Shown here one piece after another: positions 14,554 through 20,355 of a stretch of DNA of 24,085 nt. The translations under genes and the position numbers were made by a program. Numbering within the stretch: the stretch's first letter is position 1; each line of letters opens with the position of its first letter. Under the pieces are notes generated by a model, which was not told the origin of the DNA, did no database searches, and saw nothing but the letters and a program-made list of their open reading frames with translations. The stretch is from a virus: IMG/VR virus record IMGVR_UViG_3300000549_000017, positions 1-24,085 of that record, one strand, 5' to 3'.

Positions 14554-15057
14554 TCAGTTAGAAAAATTTAAATAAGCAAATTCGCCAAACAGTTCTTTTG
14601 CTTTTAAGTCATAAACACGCGCGGCATCTTCAGCATTTCGGTAATAACCAAGATGTATTCTTTTGCCTTTGTGCGTAATTTGAGCATGGTATTTTTGAGC
14701 TTGCTTATTCCAACAAACCCCTTTGTAACCACTCTTGTTATTTACCTGTTTGCTTCTATTTCGCAGATTCTCCGCTTTAGTAGATAAGCGAAGGTTTTTA
14801 CGCGTATTGTTCAAAGGATTGCGGTCTATGTGGTCAATACACAAACTTTCAGGAGTATTCATAATAAACTTGTGCATAGACTCAACCGTCCGCTTTCCTT
14901 TATGAACAACATTCCGTTTCGCAACGAATTTTCCGCCACCTGAGTAAGTTTTATCCTTACTGGCAAACCATTTATAAACCAAAACTCTTTCGGCGTCCGC
15001 CTCATCAATGATTGCAGTTTGCCCTTGTGTTAATGGAACTTCGATAATTTTGCTCAT
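14554..15057 (-). CDS. HNH homing-type endonuclease with AP2 DNA-binding domain
   Basis: A 167-residue protein counted from the ATG at 15057 (the frame also opens with a TTG at 15069). An N-terminal domain contains WFASKDKTYSGGGKFVAKRN. The HNH nuclease core is MHKFIMNT, then CIDHIDRNPLNNTRKNLRLS (H62, D75-H76, N88). The C-terminus is a clear AP2 domain: SGYKGVCWNKQAQKYHAQIT, then HLGYYRNAEDAARVYD and FAYLNF. This is the usual layout of free-standing phage HNH-AP2 homing endonucleases. It is AT-rich against GC-rich neighbours, and it lies between a truncated and a complete copy of the same coiled-coil/HTH gene. That is strong evidence for insertion by homing. Confidence 0.9.
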   Translation of the reverse strand: MSKIIEVPLTQGQTAIIDEADAERVLVYKWFASKDKTYSGGGKFVAKRNVVHKGKRTVESMHKFIMNTPESLCIDHIDRNPLNNTRKNLRLSTKAENLRNRSKQVNNKSGYKGVCWNKQAQKYHAQITHKGKRIHLGYYRNAEDAARVYDLKAKELFGEFAYLNFSN

Positions 15058-15065
15058 AATTTTAT

Positions 15066-15218
15066 TCAAGCGACGTAATCCTTGCCGACCGTCGCCGTCG
15101 CGGGAAGCCGTTCGAATTCATTGGCAATGTCTGCCGCCGATTTTTCGGACTTCAAACGCTCGACCGTTTTTTCGAGGTCGTCGAGCCGCTTCCAGACTTT
15201 TTCTTCAAATTCACTCAT
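15066..15218 (-). pseudogene. Truncated 5' half of the coiled-coil/HTH gene, cut by the HNH insertion
   Basis: A 50-codon frame from the ATG at 15218 to a TGA at 15066. The product starts MSEFEEKVWKRLDDLEKTVE and ends LPATATVGKDYVA. It aligns along its length with residues 1-54 of the 14164-14541 protein, sharing roughly 28 residues including RLKSEK and KDYVA, and stops exactly where the HTH should begin. Codons are GC-rich like the older phage genes. It overlaps the stop of the preceding gene by 8 bases, so it may still be translated. I read it as the original 5' end of the gene, displaced by the endonuclease. It could alternatively be an independent small paralogue. Confidence 0.65.
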
Positions 15219-15660
15219 CGCCGGATTGTTTGACCTTTTCGTAAAATTTCCTGACCGCGCTTAAAAGCTCGAATCCTTCTTTTTCGAGTTCGGCTTTGCT
15301 GTATCCGCCTTTCAAATTGAGCTTGACCAAATCGCCGAGCTCGTCGAAAATCTTTTCAATCAATTCGGCGAACTGCTCTTTTAAGGTCGGCTCGTCTTTG
15401 CGGTGACGGCTTCGCTCGCGTTCGAGAATTATCCAGAGACGCTCTTCCATTTCCGGCGAGAACTTCATCGCCGCCTGCAAAATTCTCATCACCTCGATAA
15501 ACGGGTTCGGGCGGCGCGCGTCCGATACGTTGAACTGGCGCGAAAGCCCGGACGAGTCGTTTTCCTTCATATAGCCGGAAATTCCGCTGACCGCGCCGGG
15601 GTTATCCTTGAAGAGCATATAAAGCTCCATTTCCGCTTTATCGAAATCGTGTTTTTTCAT
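15211..15660 (-). CDS. Hypothetical helical early protein (149 aa)
   Basis: A soluble, helical, charged protein. I use the ATG at 15660 because AGG lies 7 bases upstream, and the longer frame only adds six residues from a TTG. The N-terminal third has MKKHDFDKAEMELYMLFKDN, and the middle has FIEVMRILQAAMKFSPEMEE, LWIILERERSRHRKDE. The C-terminal half is likely coiled (LKEQFAELIEKIFDELGDLV). It belongs to the leftward early operon between the winged-helix gene and the interrupted HTH gene. I recognise no family. Confidence 0.6.
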   Translation of the reverse strand: MKKHDFDKAEMELYMLFKDNPGAVSGISGYMKENDSSGLSRQFNVSDARRPNPFIEVMRILQAAMKFSPEMEERLWIILERERSRHRKDEPTLKEQFAELIEKIFDELGDLVKLNLKGGYSKAELEKEGFELLSAVRKFYEKVKQSGDE

Positions 15661-15683
15661 AAACAAACCTGAGAACAAAAATT

Positions 15684-15698
15684 GGCTTCAAATAAGCC
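15684..15698 (-). terminator. Small intrinsic terminator-like hairpin
   Basis: On the minus strand, GGCTT and AAGCC (15694-15698 and 15684-15688) pair around ATTTG, with A-rich sequence before and AATTTTT after. It lies between the winged-helix/zinc gene (ends 15758) and the next gene (starts 15660). The 5-bp stem is short, so it may be leaky and allow operon read-through. Confidence 0.4.
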
Positions 15699-15757
15699 TT
15701 TTCAAATAAAAACCGTTCCGTTATTCTCTTTAGCGGTTCTTTGAAAATCTATTTTTT

Positions 15758-16156
15758 TTAACTGACTGCCGCGAGACTTTCGGTTTCCAGACACGGCGCG
15801 CAGGCGCAAATGCCGAGATAACAAATTGAGCCGTCGGGAAAATCCTTGTAGGGCGCCGTAAAATTGCAAAAGCTGCATACCCTTTCTTTTTCTTCGACGG
15901 GAAGCCGCCAGACGCCGCAGTGACTCGCAAAGCCTTCAATCCCGATATAATCGGACGTGCGGACTGACTTGACGGGAGGCTCGACGCACTCGACTAAGCC
16001 GAGCGTTTCGAGCCTGCGAAGATGGCGAATCGTCGTCGTCCGGTTCGCGCCGATTATTCCGACCGAGCTTATGCCTCCGCGCGACTCAAGGAAATCGAGA
16101 ATCTCCCTGCCCGTCGGCGAAATCTTTGGTTTTTGTGTCTGCATAGTAGGGTTCAT
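15758..16156 (-). CDS. Winged-helix regulator with C-terminal zinc motif
   Basis: The first ~70 residues fit a winged helix-turn-helix of MarR/GntR-like form: ISPTGREILDFLESRGGISS, NRTTTIRHLRRLETLGLVEC. The C-terminal part holds cysteines in CSFCNFTAPYKDFPDG followed by CYLGICACAPC, a probable zinc site. Likely a DNA-binding regulator of the early operon. Two ATGs (16156 and 16144) are possible and neither has a ribosome binding site. The frame also opens upstream with a TTG. A 60-base imperfect palindrome covers the region just before the start, so the start may lie in or right after a hairpin. This could make expression structure-dependent. Confidence 0.65.
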   Translation of the reverse strand: MNPTMQTQKPKISPTGREILDFLESRGGISSVGIIGANRTTTIRHLRRLETLGLVECVEPPVKSVRTSDYIGIEGFASHCGVWRLPVEEKERVCSFCNFTAPYKDFPDGSICYLGICACAPCLETESLAAVS

Positions 16157-16210
16157 TGACTCAATCAAGGGCAAGGAATCTAGTCCCTGCCCTTTGTTCA
16201 ATCAATGAAC
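16151..16210. promoter_or_regulatory. 60-base imperfect palindrome between two early genes
   Basis: Pairing each base with its mirror across 16151-16210 gives 23 of 30 complementary positions, including a perfect 9-bp outer stem (GTTCATTGA with TCAATGAAC) and a 7-bp inner block (AAGGGCA with TGCCCTT). It begins 2 bases after the stop of the gene ending at 16213 and overlaps the candidate start of the next gene. It could be a terminator-attenuator or an operator. Confidence 0.6.
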
Positions 16211-16212
16211 GC

Positions 16213-17898
16213 TTATGCCGCTTGCGCTCGCTCCCTTTGTTTTTGGTCGTGAATCAAACCTTGTTTAATGACTTCCGGCGACTTTAATTTCTCGCTCAAT
16301 TCATTACCGCAAATTAAGTCGAGCTGCCCGACAACTGCATTAAACAGGTCTTCCGGCGTTTTAGGATTTTCCAGTATTTCAGACAGGCATTTCGCTAACT
16401 TAGTAAGCTGCGTATCGTCTGTGTTTAAGTCTGCTGCCGAAGTTACGGATGCGGTTTTGGACTCAAACCGCTTCGCATATTGATTGAGTTCTTCACCGAC
16501 CTCCGTGCCGATAAACACGTCTGCAAATCCGTCAATCGAATCCAAAATGCCTTCGGCATAGATGGAGTTAAGCGAGTCGATTATTTTCGGGAAGGCGACT
16601 CTGAGAATGTCGGTATCGAAGTCGATTCCCATTCCGGCGTGATTCGCCGCCGCAAGAAGCAGGCTCTCAAGCGCATCTTTCGTATCATCGGAAACTTTTT
16701 CGCTGTCTAAGATATGGCAGATGTCGTTGGTGATTCTCTCCAGACGAAGCCGGTCGAGTTCTTCTATTGTCGCTGATTTAGATTGTTCGGCGCGCTTATT
16801 TTCCCACATCTCCCAAGGCTTGCCACTTTCTCGACGTGACCAATATTCACGGATAACCTCTTCTACGTATTCAGCGGAAATGTTTACGTCATTATTTATT
16901 CCGCAATCCCACGACGTTTGAAAAATGCCGTCGGCAAGACAATTAACAATCCTGTGCGGAACTGATTTATTATAAAAAATATCGTTGATTTTATTCGCCA
17001 TCGAAACGACGCAATCGTTATTATCTTGGATTTCTTCGGTCTGCCTTTTAATCTGCAAGCCTCGCACAGATTCACGAAGTAACGCTTCGCTGATAGCTTC
17101 GCGGGAAACCTCTATAACCAGTCTTTCGCCCGCCATATCATTAAGCGAATCGTATAGCGTATTGAGAAAGCGCGACGGAATGTCCGCATTATTGATAAGA
17201 GCATGGACTAAGCCCGACAAATCGTTTTTGTGAACATAATCCGCTATTGGTTTTGCGTGTTCGGATTTTGAGCCGAACATGGAAGTTTCCTGCGGAGTTT
17301 CCGGTGTAGATTTGATAGTTTCCAATGAGGCTGGAAAGACTACTTCAAGCGTGAAACGTCCGTCTTTTCGCAAACTGGAGGTTTCTTTAACGATTGTAGG
17401 TTGAGGCGTATCATCATTTTCTTTTAATTCCCAAATTAAAGAAGAATTAGGCTGAATGAAATCGAAAGTAGTCGCTTCATCTAAATACAGACCTACCATG
17501 CTGTTTGGGTTGTAAGAGTTATCTTCGACAGCTTGTGCGTCGTAGACTTCAGTTGTTTTATCGGAAACCTGTTTTTCAGCGTGTCGCTTTAAAAGGTTTT
17601 CCATATACGCCGCGCTGGTATCATCCTCATCCTGAAAATCCGGGTCGTCGTCAGATAAATGCAAGTCGTTGAACACGGTATTAAGTCCGTCAAGAATACT
17701 GTTCTTAACCGGAACAGGTAAACCGGGGTCTCTCATAACCGCCGAAAGACGGACGGCTAACGATTCGACGCCTTCGGATGTTTTTTTATTCTTTTTGTGC
17801 CCGTTTCCGTTGCCGTTCGTGGGTTCAATCGTCGCCACGAATCCATTGCCATTACCGTTACTATTGCCGTTACCGTTTATATTTTTTTTGTTGTTCAT
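16213..17898 (-). CDS. Unknown early protein with Asn-Gly tract and five degenerate helical repeats (561 aa)
   Basis: A 561-residue acidic protein with a clear AAGGAG before the ATG. Residues 7-33 are an Asn-Gly low-complexity tract (NGNGNSNGNGNG). The rest is largely helical, with five copies of a two-helix motif near residues 47-79, 229-257, 299-330, 388-420 and 500-533. The shared pattern is two leucine-rich helices around a loop with a helix-capping Pro or Asp, for example ALINNADIPSRFLNTLYDSL and EILENPKTPEDLFNAVVGQL. Copies two to four are each followed by a second helical stretch (VSREAISEALLRES, ISAEYVEEVIREYW). No catalytic motif is seen. It is the second gene of the early operon. 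Family unrecognised. Confidence 0.65.
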   Translation of the reverse strand: MNNKKNINGNGNSNGNGNGFVATIEPTNGNGNGHKKNKKTSEGVESLAVRLSAVMRDPGLPVPVKNSILDGLNTVFNDLHLSDDDPDFQDEDDTSAAYMENLLKRHAEKQVSDKTTEVYDAQAVEDNSYNPNSMVGLYLDEATTFDFIQPNSSLIWELKENDDTPQPTIVKETSSLRKDGRFTLEVVFPASLETIKSTPETPQETSMFGSKSEHAKPIADYVHKNDLSGLVHALINNADIPSRFLNTLYDSLNDMAGERLVIEVSREAISEALLRESVRGLQIKRQTEEIQDNNDCVVSMANKINDIFYNKSVPHRIVNCLADGIFQTSWDCGINNDVNISAEYVEEVIREYWSRRESGKPWEMWENKRAEQSKSATIEELDRLRLERITNDICHILDSEKVSDDTKDALESLLLAAANHAGMGIDFDTDILRVAFPKIIDSLNSIYAEGILDSIDGFADVFIGTEVGEELNQYAKRFESKTASVTSAADLNTDDTQLTKLAKCLSEILENPKTPEDLFNAVVGQLDLICGNELSEKLKSPEVIKQGLIHDQKQRERAQAA

Positions 17899-17934
17899 AT
17901 TTCTCCTTAAATTTTTGCCGGTGTTTCAGGCGTC

Positions 17935-18573
17935 TTAAACTTCAATCCCCGCCGCCGAACCTGAAAGTCGCGTCATCAGGTTTCGTATCGGCTCTAATTC
18001 GTGCCTGTCCGTTTGCTCGATTGGTTGCGGAATGCCGCTAAACGCATCCCGCAGTACTTCCGCCTGGTGCTTGCACACGCGATTTCTTTTTGAAAAGTCG
18101 CTACACTCGCAGGAGGCAAAAACCTTACCTTTAATAGTTTTCAAAATAACCCTGTATTCTGTCCGGCTGTCGTGATTGACGACCACGAACGCATCCGGTT
18201 CGAAGTCGTGGAAGACTTCCAAATTGTTTTTATCGGCTCGCGCTATCGCTCCGGTAAATTCTCTTTCGCGGTCGTTCAGACAAATCAAAAGCGTTTCCGC
18301 AGTTTTCTCGTTTGCGACCAGAAGAACGTCGTCGCTTAGAATTCTGCGCCCGTCGGTGCAAATCATCTCGACGATGCCGTCCGAGAAGCGGTTTAATTCT
18401 TTGACCGTGTGCCAGGTCTTTTCTCTCGCCTCGTCGCGTCCCGCCCACGTCGAGTTGAAAACGAGAATGTGACTTCCCTTTTGTATTGAATCGAGTCGTT
18501 CGCGTTTAGTTCGTGCCGCTTGGGTTAAGTTGTCAATAAATCTGTCGTAATCGTTTGCGTTAAAATCTGCCAT
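17935..18573 (-). CDS. SWIM zinc-finger protein (212 aa)
   Basis: A 212-residue protein with a SWIM-type zinc motif near residues 152-170: CECSDFSKRNRVCKHQ fits CxC...CxH. SWIM domains bind zinc and mediate nucleic-acid or protein binding in bacteria. The N-terminal two thirds have no clear motif and look mixed helical and beta. It is the first gene of the leftward early operon, with TAGGAGAA before the ATG. It lies about 45 bases after a predicted start site at the XRE-controlled promoter (18625-18653), so it should be among the first genes expressed on induction. Its partner is unknown. Confidence 0.75.
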   Translation of the reverse strand: MADFNANDYDRFIDNLTQAARTKRERLDSIQKGSHILVFNSTWAGRDEAREKTWHTVKELNRFSDGIVEMICTDGRRILSDDVLLVANEKTAETLLICLNDREREFTGAIARADKNNLEVFHDFEPDAFVVVNHDSRTEYRVILKTIKGKVFASCECSDFSKRNRVCKHQAEVLRDAFSGIPQPIEQTDRHELEPIRNLMTRLSGSAAGIEV

Positions 18574-18624
18574 TTTGCTTTCTCCTAAATGAATTTCGGT
18601 TAAAAAATTAACCTTACATTTAAG

Positions 18625-18653
18625 ATTGTTACATTTTTTGCAACATAGGTCAA
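18625..18653 (-). promoter_or_regulatory. Early promoter with operator in the spacer
   Basis: On the minus strand TTGACC (18653-18648), 17 bases, then AACAAT (18630-18625). The spacer and -10 contain TGTTGCAAAAAATGTAACA, an imperfect palindrome, so a repressor bound there would cover the promoter. The -35 abuts the stop codon of the 82-residue XRE gene. The predicted start is about 45 bases before the SWIM-gene ATG. Confidence 0.6.
18627..18646. promoter_or_regulatory. Operator copy OL (palindromic)
   Basis: TGTTACATTTTTTGCAACAT, containing two 7-base half-sites around a T-rich centre. It recurs at 18981-19000 with one change (GCC for GCA). It overlaps the early promoter spacer and -10. Half-site TGCAACAT also occurs alone at 18660-18667, in the tail of the 82-residue XRE gene. 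Confidence 0.6.
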
Positions 18654-18902
18654 CTAAAATGCAACATTAGTAGTGAAAAAAAATTTTGCCGCAATTTGGG
18701 TAGGATGGATTAATTCTGAAACCGAAATACCATAAAAAGCTGAAAGTGACTGTAAAAGTTTCCAAGATGCTGCTGAACCCTGTTCAGCACGAATTATTGT
18801 AAATCTCGATACACCAACACTTTCCGCTACATTTTCTTGAGTTAGTTTTTTTGACTCTCTAAGTTTCACAAGTCTTGTATTGTCGTAATCTTCTTTCGTC
18901 AT
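18654..18902 (-). CDS. XRE-family HTH regulator (82 aa)
   Basis: An 82-residue protein that is almost entirely one XRE helix-turn-helix: RLVKLRESKKLTQENVAESV, then SRFTIIRAEQG and LLQSLSAFYGISVSELI. It is Cro/CI-sized, with no protease domain. A near-consensus promoter (TTGACA, 17 bases, TATATT at 18937-18909) places the predicted first mRNA base at or next to the ATG, so its message may be leaderless, as lambda cI is from PRM. It runs divergently from the 208-residue XRE gene and its stop overlaps the early promoter -35. Likely one of two repressors controlling lysogeny. Confidence 0.8.
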   Translation of the reverse strand: MTKEDYDNTRLVKLRESKKLTQENVAESVGVSRFTIIRAEQGSAASWKLLQSLSAFYGISVSELIHPTQIAAKFFFTTNVAF

Positions 18903-18908
18903 AATTCA

Positions 18909-18937
18909 AATATAATAGGAGAGAATAAGTATGTCAA
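18909..18937 (-). promoter_or_regulatory. Strong promoter for the 82-residue XRE gene
   Basis: On the minus strand TTGACA (18937-18932), 17 bases, TATATT (18914-18909): full -35 match and 5 of 6 at -10. The sequence from the -35 outwards (TGTCAATTAAAATGCAACAT at 18932-18951, plus strand) repeats with two changes at 18648-18667, beside the early promoter. The -10 lies only 6 bases before the ATG, implying a leaderless or nearly leaderless mRNA. Confidence 0.7.
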
Positions 18938-19557
18938 TTAAAATGCAACATCAAGTTGCTTGTAATGTCACCGCGAAGTCTGTTACATTTTTTGCCACAT
19001 TGAGTAATAAAAATACACAATTAAAAGCGCTTGGAAGTTGGATAAAACAACATCGTGAAAAGGCGAATCTGTCCCAAGAAACCGCAGCGGAAAAAGCGAA
19101 CTTAAGCCGTTTTCAATGGATGCGAATTGAAAATGGTCAAAGTGGCACGAAGAGAGAAACTTTAATTCAAATAGCTAAAGTCATTAATGCCGATGTAAAT
19201 CAGACTTTAAGAAAGGGCGGATTTATTGATTCATCGCTTGAGTCTGAATCAAATGTTGAGCATCAACTTCTTGAGTGGTTATCAGAGATAGATTTCTCTA
19301 TTTTTGATGAAACGGAAATAAAAGAAATTGTAGATTTCATCATATTTAAGGCACACCAAAAGGAGTATTCCCTCTACAAGAAAGATTTGATTAACATAGA
19401 TAATGAAGTTCCATACAGCAAAGCCAGTACCAAATCAACTGTAGCTAAAAGAGGTGCTATTAATTCAAAAACTGAAGCTGATGATATAGAAAGCGACGAA
19501 CAATCTGAAGAAGATGTAGTTGAGTTTCGTTTAGGCGGCATTATGTTAGGAGATTAG
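18931..19557 (+). CDS. XRE-family HTH regulator with long C-terminal region (208 aa)
   Basis: A 208-residue protein with an HTH near residues 31-88: LKALGSWIKQHREKANLSQE, KANLSRFQWMRIENG, TLIQIAKVINADVN. The C-terminal 100 residues are acidic and helical, with no LexA/S24 peptidase motif, so cleavage-based induction is not indicated. The ATG is preceded by TAGGAGAG. The N-terminal 30 residues extend before the HTH and their codons carry the second operator copy (18981-19000) and the half-site at 18944-18951. The gene's own coding DNA therefore bears regulatory sites. It is divergent from the 82-residue XRE gene, the usual layout of a lysogeny switch. Confidence 0.8.
   Translation: MSIKMQHQVACNVTAKSVTFFATLSNKNTQLKALGSWIKQHREKANLSQETAAEKANLSRFQWMRIENGQSGTKRETLIQIAKVINADVNQTLRKGGFIDSSLESESNVEHQLLEWLSEIDFSIFDETEIKEIVDFIIFKAHQKEYSLYKKDLINIDNEVPYSKASTKSTVAKRGAINSKTEADDIESDEQSEEDVVEFRLGGIMLGD
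18981..19000. promoter_or_regulatory. Operator copy OR inside the XRE coding region
   Basis: TGTTACATTTTTTGCCACAT matches 19 of 20 bases of the operator at 18627-18646. It lies at codons 17-24 of the 208-residue regulator. A TGCAACAT half-site at 18944-18951 sits next to the divergent -35. Confidence 0.6.
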
Positions 19558-19631
19558 AGTACAACCACCGAAAGCTGAAAATCGAAAATCGAAATAGATA
19601 TGCTCGAAAACTGTGGCGGGAAAGGCGGCGT

Positions 19632-19653
19632 CTTTATTTTTGTATCAGATTTA
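19632..19653 (+). repeat. Short direct repeat, copy 1 (copy 2 at 20262-20284)
   Basis: A 22-base block containing GTATCAGATTTA and a T-rich run recurs at 20262-20284 with one extra T. The copies precede the genes at 19682 and 20356. They may be shared promoter DNA or scars of recombination in the right arm. The 19558-19681 gap holds nothing else I can support. Confidence 0.5.
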
Positions 19654-19681
19654 ATTTTAGAAAATCAAAGGAGAAAAAATT

Positions 19682-20155
19682 ATGTCGGATTGGCTAGATG
19701 AATTAAAGAAAGATACGGAAGAAAAGAAAAGACATAGTGAAGAAAAAAGGATTGAGATAGCGAATCAAAATGAGCAAAAAAGATGGCTTATCTCTGATGC
19801 TTTTGAACAATTAAGAAAGACTTTTGAGCAAAATCTATCGCTTGTTAATAGCAAGCTTTATAATAATGCGCGAGTTTTCCGCCAAGATTATCCAGACTCA
19901 ATTATCAATGCGGGTAGCTATACTATTTCGTGCAAAGTATTCGGATGCGAAATATCGCTAGATTCACCTAATAACAAAATATTATTCGACATTAAAGCAC
20001 GCGGGCAAGACGGTCGTATATTTCCTATTCAAACGTTTGAAGTTACCACAGACGGTAATGAATTATTTTTTGAAGGAAACAGTCGAATAGAAATCATAGG
20101 CTTGTACCGTTACGTAATCGAAAAACTTCATAAGCTGGCTGAAGGCATTGATTAA
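19682..20155 (+). CDS. Unknown protein (157 aa) of the right accessory arm
   Basis: A 157-residue AT-rich gene with AAGGAG-like bases (GGAGAAAAAATT) before its ATG. The first 35 residues are a charged coiled coil (MSDWLDELKKDTEEKKRHSE). The rest alternates beta and helix (SYTISCKVFGCEISLDSPNN) and ends RYVIEKLHKLAEGID. The coding sequence for its last 12 residues has a second, diverged copy at 21782-21820 beyond the next gene. That suggests the arm was built by duplication and insertion. I recognise no family. A partner role for the nearby nuclease is possible but not shown. Confidence 0.6.
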   Translation: MSDWLDELKKDTEEKKRHSEEKRIEIANQNEQKRWLISDAFEQLRKTFEQNLSLVNSKLYNNARVFRQDYPDSIINAGSYTISCKVFGCEISLDSPNNKILFDIKARGQDGRIFPIQTFEVTTDGNELFFEGNSRIEIIGLYRYVIEKLHKLAEGID

Positions 20156-20261
20156 TAAAATAAAACACCAATTGGATGATGAAAGTTACGAATTATTAAA
20201 AAGACGGAATAAAGCCAATAAGGATTGGCAGTTGTGAGTTTGGAGTTTATAGAGGCAGAAA

Positions 20262-20284
20262 CTTTATTTTTTGTATCAGATTTA
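20262..20284 (+). repeat. Short direct repeat, copy 2
   Basis: A second copy of the T-rich repeat described at 19632, ending GTATCAGATTTA, placed before the nuclease gene at 20356. The 20156-20355 gap contains no other feature I can support. Confidence 0.5.
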
Positions 20285-20355
20285 GCACAAGTTGGAATGA
20301 CTTAAATCAATGAAAATTTAAATACGGTATGAAATGTTAAAACTTTTTCTAAAAC

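Noticed and set aside
18981-19000. Transcription terminator
   Set aside because: The palindrome lies within codons of the regulator and matches the operator next to the early promoter, so an operator explains it better.
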